Source of the DNA: Brachionus koreanus
Taxonomy: Eukaryota; Rotifera; Eurotatoria; Ploima; Brachionidae
DNA length: 27,547 bases
Assembly: GCA_016987375.1 (NCBI GenBank)
Contig: PJRA01000444.1
Location: 499,438 to 526,984 of the forward strand
Reading direction: 5' to 3'
Shown here: one piece after another, positions 9,941 to 18,225 of the stretch
Position numbering within the stretch: the stretch's first letter is position 1
Layout: the number at the start of each line of letters is the position of its first letter
Position numbers and translations under genes: made by a program
The notes under the pieces: generated by a model
Databases searched by the model: none
Told to the model about the DNA's origin: nothing
The model's input: only the letters and a program-made list of their open reading frames with translations

Positions 9941-10532
9941 TAGAATTTTTTTGTGAAATTGAAAGATATCTAATGTTTTATCTAATAAATTTAGGCTTTT
10001 AACAGCAAATTAACCTTTTCTTGTGTTCAATTTAACAAGTTCAATCAAAGCCTTGGGTATACTCTGAAGGCTAGAAAAATATAAATTAACCAAACTCTGA
10101 CATGTTAAATTAGATGTTTGAATAGCATATTTTAATAAATAAAATAAACTAGAGAGAAAAAAAATTCAAAAATGGATAATTTATTCTCGAAAATAAGTAA
10201 AAAATTTACCTTTGAGGTAAATCAATTATTCAACCGAAAAATTCAATTTTTTGCATAGAATTGTGGTGATTAGTCATTTTAGATAGATGAAAATAGACAA
10301 AATAAATTAATTGATTAATCAATTGATTAAAAATTATTGACCAGAAAGTGATTAGACGGCTAGTAGACCATGGATGAGCCAATTTAAACCCTTTTAGATT
10401 AGGAAAGTTTATTTTGAAAAATAAATAATTTCATTTCGAATAAATTAACTTGAAAACTAGTTTAATAATTTATTTATGTTCTGATTAATATTTAGCCAAT
10501 TTAAGCTTCTTAAAATATTTCAGAATTTCTAA
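9941..10532. other. Intergenic, upstream of ARL6IP1
   Basis: No gene recognised. The stretch ends with a strong splice acceptor (ATATTTCAG, ending 10523) only 9 nt before the ARL6IP1 start codon. Confidence 0.55.
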
Positions 10533-11282
10533 ATGAACTCAAAAGAATCGATGGAAGTGGAAGAATTGAAAGAAAAATTGGACAATTGGAAGTATATACT
10601 GCTGCCAGTGAACAATCTTTTGGAATGGGAGCACAAATATGCACCATTTTTAATAATATCATTTAATTTTCTAGTCTTCGGACTCATATGGTTCTACAAT
10701 CCTTCCATTTTGACTATAGTGGCCATCATGGGTCTAGTCACTCTGCTTTTAGAAACAGCTGTTCCAGTCTTGGTCTCCTACTTTGTCAAATCAAATGACT
10801 GGTAAAAATGAAAAGAAATTTTTTTTTTAAATTTTTTATTCAAATTATAGGACCCCGAAATCTGAGGCCAAATACACCAGGATATGCGAGAGATTATCTA
10901 ATTTTCAAGCACATGTTATCAATTTCAAAACTAAATTGGAAAACACCCGAAAAGAAAGACAACCACTAGTAAAAATTATAACTAAAAGAAAAAGAATTTG
11001 ACTTTAAAAAAATTTTTTTTTTAAGTATTTTTTAATTTTATTTTTTTTCTTTGTCTTTTGTGCATATGTTGGTCAAATGGTTGACAATTTATTGCTAACA
11101 TTTTTGGCCGGTAAGAAAAATTTTTTTTTCCTTTTAAAATTTAAGTAATCTTAAAAATTCAAGTTATGCTCATGACATTGACGCCAGGAGCTCGTCGACA
11201 CAGACTTTTGCCAAAGACTTTGAACAAAATAAAAAAAACTTTGGGATTGGCAAATCCGGCCCAAAAATACCACTCAAATTAA
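10533..11282 (+). CDS. ARL6IP1: ARL6IP1 homologue, ER membrane-shaping protein (4 exons)
   Basis: ADP-ribosylation-factor-like 6-interacting protein 1, a reticulon-like hairpin protein that curves ER tubules. Exons 10533-10801, 10851-10968, 11026-11110 and 11164-11282 (introns 49, 57 and 53 nt) join in phase to about 196 aa; human is 203. Matching landmarks in order: amphipathic start (EELKEKLDNWK), first hydrophobic hairpin (about residues 36-84), FVKSNDW followed by an ICERL segment (human has IFGSNKW and ICSNL), second hydrophobic pair starting YFLILFFFF, then AYVGQMVDNLLLTFLA (human WVGQQVHNLLLTYLIV), and a basic tail. The third exon begins within a T tract; the junction was chosen because it restores the conserved YF...VGQ block. 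A splice acceptor 9 nt before the ATG implies a spliced leader or 5'UTR intron. Confidence 0.92.
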
Positions 11283-11290
11283 TTTTCTAA

Positions 11291-11296
11291 AATAAA
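11291..11296 (+). terminator. Poly(A) signal AATAAA for ARL6IP1
   Basis: AATAAA begins 9 nt after the stop codon. A very short 3'UTR is plausible for a compact gene. Confidence 0.5.
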
Positions 11297-11602
11297 ATGA
11301 TTGAAAATTTTATTAATAATTCAATTAATTAAAGTGTTTTTTTATAAATTTTTTTAATCCTAAAAAAAATAATAAATTATTGAATATTGTTAGTTACTTT
11401 AAAAACTTAATATTGTATTAATTGAAGCTCATTCGGATTTTCTCTGATCAATTTGCAATTTTAAGGATATTAAAAGAAAAGAACTTTTGGAATTTTTTTT
11501 TCAACTTTAAAATGTTCAAAATTCCTTCGTCTTTTTTCTCCACTTTTACGAAATTATTAAATTTAGTAATTAATACAATTTAAATGTGAAATTTATAAAA
11601 TA
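11297..11602. other. Intergenic, nothing recognised
   Basis: AT-rich spacer between ARL6IP1 and the four-TM cluster; no supported feature. Confidence 0.5.
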
Positions 11603-11645
11603 GATAATTTCGTATATCAAGCATATAAAAAAGGTATATATTGAA
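11603..11645 (+). promoter_or_regulatory. Conserved upstream block, copy A (putative core promoter)
   Basis: GATAATTTCGTATATCAAGC followed by a TATAAAA-like run and GGTATATATTGAA. Nearly the same block occurs in reverse orientation upstream of gene B at 13550-13591 (a handful of differences), at a similar distance from the start codon (122 nt versus 97 nt). Conservation with position suggests the promoter was duplicated with the gene. It is absent upstream of copy C. Confidence 0.5.
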
Positions 11646-11767
11646 TATATATATATATTTTTTTATAAATTAAAAAAAGATTTTTCATTCCTTCAAATCA
11701 TTTCTTTTTTAAAAAAAATTTTGAATAAAACTTTTAAAAAAGACTCATTAAAAAAGATTGAGAAAGC

Positions 11768-12367
11768 ATGTATTATTACCAAAGAAGAAATAGTATGTCA
11801 AATTCATATGTAATCTCTGATAATTTATCGCCAACTGGAGCCGCTCGAAAGGATATAGAGTACCAAGAGGAATATTATCGACAATATAAGAAAAAAGTAC
11901 AAGACAAACTAAAAGAAAATTATCCAACTATTTTTGTGATTGTTTATTCATTTCTGATAATATCAATTGGTATTTCATTAATAGTCATGCAGATTGTTTA
12001 TTTTGGATCAAATGGTGTATACCAAAATTTTGCAAGTGGCATTTGGGGAGGCTTAATTTATGTAGCAGCTGGCACTTTGGCAGCAAGCATTATCAGATGG
12101 AGAATGGAAACTCTTTTTAGAATAGTTTTTTTTTTCTATCCTTTAGCAATATTTTCTTCCATATCAATAATTATAATGAATTCATTTGTTTTATCAATGC
12201 CTTCTAATGGAAATCAGAATATGAAAAATATAAATATAGCAATGATTGTTTTGGCAGCTATTTCTTTTTTTTTACTAATTATTTATTCACTTGTTTTATA
12301 TTTGGCTCTGAATAATGATACAGATGAATCAATCGAAACAAATAGTTCTCAATACAATTATAGTTAA
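11768..12367 (+). CDS. Four-transmembrane protein, copy A of a local family
   Basis: 199 aa, no introns. A polar N-terminus with charged helix (KDIEYQEEYYRQYKKK) is followed by four hydrophobic segments at about 55-79, 90-109, 117-142 and 155-181, then a polar Ser/Asn/Glu-rich tail (DESIETNSSQY). The TM2 region SGIWGGLIYVAAGTLAAS and overall topology recall MS4A/CD20-like tetraspan proteins, but no family signature is decisive. Copy A differs from B and C by a shorter loop between TM3 and TM4 (it lacks the FYDEEW segment) and a divergent N-terminus, yet its TM1-TM2 DNA is almost identical to theirs. It is convergent with B. Function unknown; a plasma-membrane channel- or receptor-modulating role is only an analogy. 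Confidence 0.8.
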   Translation: MYYYQRRNSMSNSYVISDNLSPTGAARKDIEYQEEYYRQYKKKVQDKLKENYPTIFVIVYSFLIISIGISLIVMQIVYFGSNGVYQNFASGIWGGLIYVAAGTLAASIIRWRMETLFRIVFFFYPLAIFSSISIIIMNSFVLSMPSNGNQNMKNINIAMIVLAAISFFLLIIYSLVLYLALNNDTDESIETNSSQYNYS

Positions 12368-12382
12368 AGTATTAAAAGTTTG

Positions 12383-12388
12383 AATAAA
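12383..12388 (+). terminator. Poly(A) signal AATAAA for four-TM gene A
   Basis: Canonical hexamer 16 nt past the stop of copy A. Positional support only. Confidence 0.4.
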
Positions 12389-12828
12389 AAATTTTTTTGA
12401 AATTTATTTAATTAAATATAATAGTGAAAAATATAAACGAAAAAGTAATATTTTCATTTCGTTGTTATATTTTTTTTGATATTTGTTAATTGAGCATTTT
12501 AAATACTGTTAATAATTTAAAAAATAATTTTTAATAAAATATAGTTGATTGAAAAATTGTTTCTTTTTGGAACAAAACAAAAGTTTTGGCTTTAAACTAT
12601 TAAATCCCATAGTTAGGATAAATATTTCATGTTTGACAGGTCCTTAACCAAAGTTTAGTTTTGGTTAATAACTATGCGAGGAGATGCAGTTTAGTCAACA
12701 AAATTTTTTTTAAAAAAAAATCATTAATTTTTCAAAAATATATTTTTTAATGAAAAAAAAATTATATGAAGAAAAAAATTTTAGATTTAACTAATACTTA
12801 ATACTAATGAATGTATACCATAAATAAT
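12389..12828. other. Convergent intergenic region between four-TM genes A and B
   Basis: Both flanking genes transcribe into this stretch. No coding frame. It holds several A/T homopolymers and a short ATAGTTA/TAACTAT inverted pair near 12610-12676. Confidence 0.45.
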
Positions 12829-13452
12829 TTAAAAGTCATTGTATTGAGAACTGTTTGTTTCAATTGATTCATCTGTACTTTTATCTAAAGCCAAAATTAA
12901 AATAAGCGAATAACTAATTAGTAAAAAAAAAGAAATAGCTGCCAAAACAATTATAGCTATATTTATATTTTTCATATTCTGATTTACTTTTCCATCATTA
13001 GTAAACAACCATTCTTCATCATAAAACGTTAAAGCAACTGAATTCATTATAACGATTGGTATGGAAGAAAATATAGCTAAAGGATAGAAAAAATAAACTA
13101 TTCCCAAAAGAGTTTGCATTCTCCATCTGATAATGCTTGCTGCCAAAGTGCCAGCTGCTACATAAATTAAGCCTCCCCAAATGCCACTAGCAAAATTTTC
13201 GAATACCCCATTAGATGCAAAATAAACAATCTGCATGACTATTAATGAAATACCAATTGATATTATCAGAAATGAATAAACCGTCACAAATTTAGTTGGA
13301 TAATTTTCGTCTAGTTTGTTTTGTAATTTTTTGTTTTGTATTCGAAAAAATTCTTTTTGGTACTCATAATCCATTTGAGCGGCTTCATTTGGTGATAAAT
13401 TAGATAAGAATACATTTGAATAAAACATATCATTTCTTCTTTGGTTATACAT
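12829..13452 (-). CDS. Four-transmembrane protein, copy B of a local family
   Basis: 207 aa, no introns, same four-TM layout as copy A. The N-terminus (AAQMDYEYQKEFFRIQNKKL) and the TM3-TM4 loop (FYDEEWLFTNDGKVNQNMKN) are closest to copy C, while a 72-nt stretch encoding TM2 (13117-13188) is identical to copy A (12035-12106) in inverted orientation. The upstream block at 13550-13591 also matches A. The C-terminal DESIETNSSQYN tail is shared with A. The frame is intact, so likely expressed. Function unknown; MS4A-like by topology only. Confidence 0.8.
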   Translation of the reverse strand: MYNQRRNDMFYSNVFLSNLSPNEAAQMDYEYQKEFFRIQNKKLQNKLDENYPTKFVTVYSFLIISIGISLIVMQIVYFASNGVFENFASGIWGGLIYVAAGTLAASIIRWRMQTLLGIVYFFYPLAIFSSIPIVIMNSVALTFYDEEWLFTNDGKVNQNMKNINIAIIVLAAISFFLLISYSLILILALDKSTDESIETNSSQYNDF

Positions 13453-13549
13453 TTATACTTTATTAATATTCCTAATAATTAATTCAAAATATTTATTAAA
13501 AAAGAATGCTTTGAATAAAAAATCTTTTTTTAAAAAATAAAAACAATTT

Positions 13550-13591
13550 TTCAATATATACCCTTTTGAATGCTTGATATACGAAATTATC
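13550..13591 (-). promoter_or_regulatory. Conserved upstream block, copy B (putative core promoter)
   Basis: Reverse-complement counterpart of 11603-11645. It reads GATAATTTCGTATATCAAGC then ATTCAAAAGGGTATATATTGAA towards gene B. The TATATA element and fixed position suggest promoter function; not proven. Confidence 0.5.
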
Positions 13592-14123
13592 AAACAATTT
13601 TTTGGTTAAAAAGCAATCAAATAAAGTCTTATTAGTCCTATCAGTGTAAATAATTTTTTCTAGATAACTAATTATTTTTTCTGTCCATTGAAATTTTCTG
13701 ATATTTTTGGAGAGTTGAAATTCAATTTGATTTTTAAATTTTAAACTTGTTTCATCAAAACCATATGGGCGAAAAATTAATTTTTAGGAAAATTATATGC
13801 AATTAAAATTGTTTTTTTTTTTGTGTTTCCGTTTTGAAGCAATCAAAAAGCTATGATTCTTATTTAATTTGAATTTTTTTTTTTTCAAATTTTAAACTTT
13901 TTATAAATTATCACTTTGATTTTCAAAAATAAACTTAAAAATTTAAAGAATGGTGCTATAAAATTCAAAATAACTCTACAAAACAAAATTTTTACTTGCT
14001 TTTTTTTTTATTGTTAGAGAAATCAAATTAATAGTCGATTAAAATCTAATTGATTAATTTTTTATTGTTTGCCTCTTGCAATGCATTAAGTCTGCATTTT
14101 ATTTTTGATGATTTTTAAATATA
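13592..14123. other. Intergenic, upstream of gene B and the MULE fragment
   Basis: AT-rich, no gene. I looked for a terminal inverted repeat flanking the transposase fragment and saw none. Confidence 0.45.
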
Positions 14124-14584
14124 GTGCCTTGCACACTTTCAGAGTTATTGCACAAACTTAATTTTGATGATAAAATACAAACTCATGTTTTCTGTGATGG
14201 AACTTTTAAAGTTGCCTCGGAATTTATTTTACAACTGTATACTTTTCATACCTTAATTGAGGGATGCCCAGTTCCTGTTATTTACTCAATTTTGCCTCGT
14301 AAAAATCAAGAAATTTATGAAAAAATGCTTTGTGTAATTAAAAAAAAACTTAATATATTTCCTATAAGTTTTAGTTCTGATTATGAAATAGCATTTTTGA
14401 ATTCAGTCAAAGCAGTATTTCCTAATTCCATACTATATGGATGCTATTTTGATTTTAGGCAATGTATACGGTCAAAAATTCAAGAGTTGGACCGGCATTT
14501 GAAGAACTTAAGTCTTCTATTGTAAAGAATGAAACTGTCCAAAAATTTTATTCCTATTTGAAAATAACTGTGTTGTTCAATTGA
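14124..14584 (+). pseudogene. MULE-type transposase fragment (frameshifted)
   Basis: The translated frame carries the core of the MULE transposase domain often found with FLYWCH zinc fingers: FCDGTFKVASEFILQLYTFH (first catalytic Asp in CDGTF), PVPVIYSILPRKNQEIYEKM, FSSDYEIAFLNSVKAVFP (second Asp), then GCYFDFRQCIRSKIQEL, where the family usually has His in place of the first Asp. The first frame ends at 14525; homologous sequence resumes in another frame at 14498-14584 (FEELKSSIVKN, then FYSYLKITVLF), so an indel has broken it. No ATG begins the frame (it opens at a GTG) and no zinc finger is present. Read as a dead DNA-transposon piece between four-TM genes B and C. Confidence 0.75.
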
Positions 14585-15301
14585 AAAATAAAAGATTGTT
14601 ATAACAAATTAATTCGAGAAAAACCGAGTTATTTCAAGTAATGAAAAAGAAAAAAAGATAGACTTTTTACAAAAATGAGCTTTATTTTAATAAAATTAAT
14701 ATAATTGTAATCAATTGACATGACCGCCGAAAATTTTTTTGTTTTTTTTTTTCAAAAAATAAATGTTAATTAAAATTTAATATCATTAATGGCTATTTTC
14801 ATTACATTGATTGAGATATTTTGGTAATGTTATTTAAATAATGCTATTTTAATCTAGCTTGCATTAAATTTTTCATTTAAAAAATTTCTTAAAATTTGTA
14901 TAAAAAATTATATTTGAGCAAAAACATTAAATTTTGATCATAAACTTCAATATTCCGTATTTGATGATTAATTCAAGTCTAAAATTAAAATAATATTAAA
15001 AGTCATTCAATTTTTGAATAAATTTTTTCATTTTAAATGAAAGAAAAAAAATGACGATTTTTTAATAAAATTATATTTTCATCTTTTTATAGGATCATTA
15101 AAATTTAAAAAGGGAATTTAAAAATTACTAATAGAGATGGCTAATCCAACTAACGAACAAGGTAAATTTAGAATTATTTAGCTTTAAAAAAAGAAAGGTT
15201 AATTAATAAAATTAAATTTGAAATTACGAAAAAATTTGGCTATATTAAAGATAAATTTATTTGTTGATGTTTTTATTTTGAAAGATTAAAAATTTAGAAA
15301 A
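14585..15301. other. Intergenic with possible leader exon before copy C
   Basis: Mostly A/T-rich without genes. At 15137-15161 a short ATG-led segment (MANPTNEQ) ends at a good donor (AAG|GTAAAT), and an acceptor (AATTTAG, ending 15297) sits 4 nt before the copy C start. Joining them is out of frame with copy C, so this would be at most an untranslated or upstream-ORF leader. Confidence 0.3.
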
Positions 15302-15941
15302 ATGTTTGATAACAACCATTCGAATAGGAGATATTATTGGGGTAATCCAAATTCGGCTAATGTAACACCAGCTCAAGCCGCTCAAATGGATCATGAGTAC
15401 CAAAAAGAAATTTTTCGAATACAAAACAAAAAATTGCAAAAAATACGAGACAATTTTGAAAAAAATTATCCAACTAAATTTGTGACGATTTATTCATTTC
15501 TGATAATATCAATTGGTTTTTCATTAATAGTCATGCAGATTGTTTATTTTGCATCAAATGGTGTATACCAAAATTTTGCAAGTGGCATTTGGGGAGGCTT
15601 AATTTATGTAGCAGCTGGCACTTTGGCCGCAGTTATTAACAAATGGAGAGTGTTATTCTATTATTAGGAATATTTTTTTTTTCTATCCTGCTGCCATGTT
15701 TTTTTCCATAGTAATCATTGTAATTAATTCATTAGCTATAACATTTTATGATGAAGAATGGTGGTTTACTAATAATGGAATTGTAAATCAGAATATGAAA
15801 TTTATAAATATAGCTATAATAGTTTTGGCAGCTATTTCTTTTTTTTTATTAATTTCTTATTTGATTGTGATAATTATTTCTTTTTTAAAGAAATCGAATT
15901 CCAATGGCCAAATTCAAATGAACAATTCTTCTGATCCGTAA
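15302..15941 (+). pseudogene. Four-transmembrane protein, copy C (frame-broken)
   Basis: Third member of the local family. The first frame (15302-15667) gives an N-terminus with NVTPAQAAQMDHEYQKEIFR, TM1 and TM2, then runs into a stop just after NKWRVLFYY. Homology resumes in a different frame through TM3 (about 15690) and the FYDEEWWFTNNG loop to TM4 and a Ser/Asn tail ending at 15941. Comparison with A and B places at least two length changes between 15646 and 15690, one inside a 10-T homopolymer. Either the gene is dead or the assembly is wrong at the homopolymer. The TM1-TM2 DNA (15491-15628) differs from copy A (11945-12082) at only about three sites. Confidence 0.75.
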
Positions 15942-17599
15942 TTTAATATTTTGGATACTTATGTTTTGATTTTCATTTTAATACGATCAATTTTTATTCT
16001 AAATTGAGAAAAAAAACTCTAAATGAAATTTAATTTTTTATTTTTTTTAATTGATAATAAATTTTCTAAATAAATAATTAGTTTTTTTTTTTTAAGCCCA
16101 TTGATACTCCTCCATTTATTGAATTGTTGCCTTAATTACCTTTGAATAATTGATCTGCCCTGTTCTGTGAATGTTTTTGTCTTAAATAAATGTACAGTTT
16201 CCGAGCTTCAATCAGTCAGTGAGGACATTGACAGTGTTCATATTGTATTAGTAATATTTCTCGCAAATAGAGACATAATAATTGATTAAAAATAAATTAG
16301 ACAAAAGAACAAAAGATTAAAGAATTTAAAATTTTTTAATTTAAAAAAAAAAATGAAAAATCAAATTGATATTTTTGAATATGGAAAGCATGAATTTTGA
16401 AGCTTCAACATTGATCTCTTGATCACAAAGCTATTTATAAGTCTTGAATAAAAACATATAATGCAAACATGAATATTGCACCATGCTGCATTTACACAAC
16501 CTTCTTTTGATCTTTAAAAAAATAATAATTTAAGAATTTTTTAGCATTCTGTTTATTACTTGTTTATTTTAAAATTTATTCTATTGTCAATATTTTTTAT
16601 TTTATTGCTAGAAAAAAAAAGTAAATTTAATTAAACAAGTTTTTTTTTTTTTCTTTAATTTATTTCTTTATTTTTCAAAATTAGATTATGTATAAAACGA
16701 ACCATTCTTCAAAGTGGTTAATCCCTTTGGCCATGTCACAAAAAGAAAACCAAGAGTTGATCAAAAGTGACTTTACTTTTAGAAACTACACCAAGATCAA
16801 AATCTTGGAATTTGATAAGCTATTTGAATCGAGCAAAAAAAAAATAAAATTATTATAAATTAATGATTAAATTAAGTAAATGTAACTGTTGGTTTTAAAT
16901 GTTATTATCTTTTGTTTATATTGACTAAAATAGAAAGACAATAGACTAAATAATTCTTGACGTTAATTAAATAAATTTGACAATTTTTAAAACAACTAAG
17001 TAATAAAACAGAGATAATATTTTATTCATCTAAACCAGCTTAGATAGAGGTTAAAAGAAGATGCTTTGATAAAGTGGTCGTGTTGTGTGTTTGATTTGAA
17101 ATTTCCAATGTGGTAAATACACTTTGAGCTGTTTTCAAATGTTTGTGCAATAAATGCAGAACTTTATTCAGAACAATTAGAACTAATGTATGTTTAACTT
17201 CAAAAATGTTAATCTCTTTCTTTGGTTAACTGAAAGTTAGGTTTTTTTCTTCAAGATAATACTAATGTTGCTAAATAAAAGGTTTAGTTTTAAGTTTTAA
17301 TTAATTTAATTGCTTATATTTTTAGTATAAGACATTTTACGAATAGAGACCAAGATGAAGAAAGGTGTCTTGAGTTTTTTGGCTCCATAAATCTTTAATA
17401 GTACAAGAGAGGAATGGAACTACTTACTGATAAATGATATATTTCAATTTTAAGTTTTATTTTTTTTCTATTCTTTCTATAAAATTCAACATTGGTGCAA
17501 CAAATTTTGAACAAAAATTAAAATAACATGTTTCCTTATTAAATAACTAAACAGAATAAAATCGAAAATTTGTGCTTCTTTTTATTTAGAATTATTTTC
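15942..17599. other. Gene-poor AT-rich stretch
   Basis: Besides the short frame at 16688-16858 nothing is supported. A possible small exon at 16198-16244 (acceptor GTACAG, donor ATT|GTATTA) would join in frame with it and encode SELQSVSEDIDSVHI; this is speculative. Confidence 0.4.
16688..16858 (+). CDS. Short open frame, possible terminal exon (56 aa)
   Basis: Encodes a coding-like, non-repetitive peptide (HSSKWLIPLAMSQKENQEL, then FTFRNYTKIKILEFDKLFE) in a stretch that is locally GC-richer than its surroundings. A splice acceptor (CAAAATTAG) ends 3 nt before the ATG, and the frame is open through it (Ile before Met), so it could be the last exon of a small gene or a trans-spliced mRNA. I do not recognise the family, and no confident upstream exon was found. 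Confidence 0.35.
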   Translation: MYKTNHSSKWLIPLAMSQKENQELIKSDFTFRNYTKIKILEFDKLFESSKKKIKLL

Positions 17600-17645
17600 A
17601 TTTTTATTTTTTTAACATCGCCTTAGAGGCGTTCATTGAAATACT
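17600..17645 (+). mobile_element. LINE 3'-end remnant (family I 3'UTR hairpin)
   Basis: TTTTTTAACATCGCCTTAGA followed by GGCGTTCATT matches the terminal 3'UTR of the LINE at 9885-9920. Here the short hairpin CGCC-TTAGA-GGCG is intact. No coding part precedes it, so this is a very short 5'-truncated insertion or decayed remnant. Confidence 0.55.
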
Positions 17646-18225
17646 AAATCAATTGAACAATTTAATTTGTTTCTTATATTATCAATGTGGTGTCAAAAAT
17701 TACACGAGAGAAATATTTATGTTCAAAAAAAATTCTGATGATTTGAAAGCAAAATTATCATTTTTTCAAGTATTTGAGAAAATAATTTTACCTAAACAAT
17801 AAACAAAGCAAATTAATTTTATATATAACTTTATTTTAGACATAAATTAATTTGAACAAAAAAAAAATTTTTTTAAAATTTTTATCATTATTTATTTAAA
17901 ACAAATAAAAATATAGAATTTAAAAAAAAAAAAAAACGTCACACAACTAAATAGTTAAAATACTAAACGAATTAGTAGCGGTATAATATTTTCGAAAAAT
18001 TAGAATAATAAATTATAATTTAGAATAATTGTTGCATTTACTATTTGCAACAATAGAGCTTTATTAGTAATCATGAACAAAAAACAACTTTTATTTTTAA
18101 TTTTATGTTTTTGTTGTCGAGATGATTCAAAGCGACAATTAACTCAACTTTCAAATTATGCAAACACACTAGATCAATCTAGATTTGTATCTTATTTAAA
18201 CTGAATTTAATTTTTAGATGAACAG
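17646..18225. other. Upstream region of AAK1 with short upstream ORF
   Basis: Contains a 43-codon ATG frame at 18073-18204 whose product starts with a signal-peptide-like stretch (MNKKQLLFLILCFCC) and ends 13 nt before a splice acceptor (TTTAATTTTTAG, ending 18217). It may be an upstream ORF in the AAK1 leader, a tiny secreted peptide, or chance. Nothing else is recognised. Confidence 0.35.

Noticed and set aside
15137..15161. MANPTNEQ as a first coding exon of copy C
   Set aside because: Splicing its donor to the acceptor at 15297 puts copy C out of frame and meets a stop.
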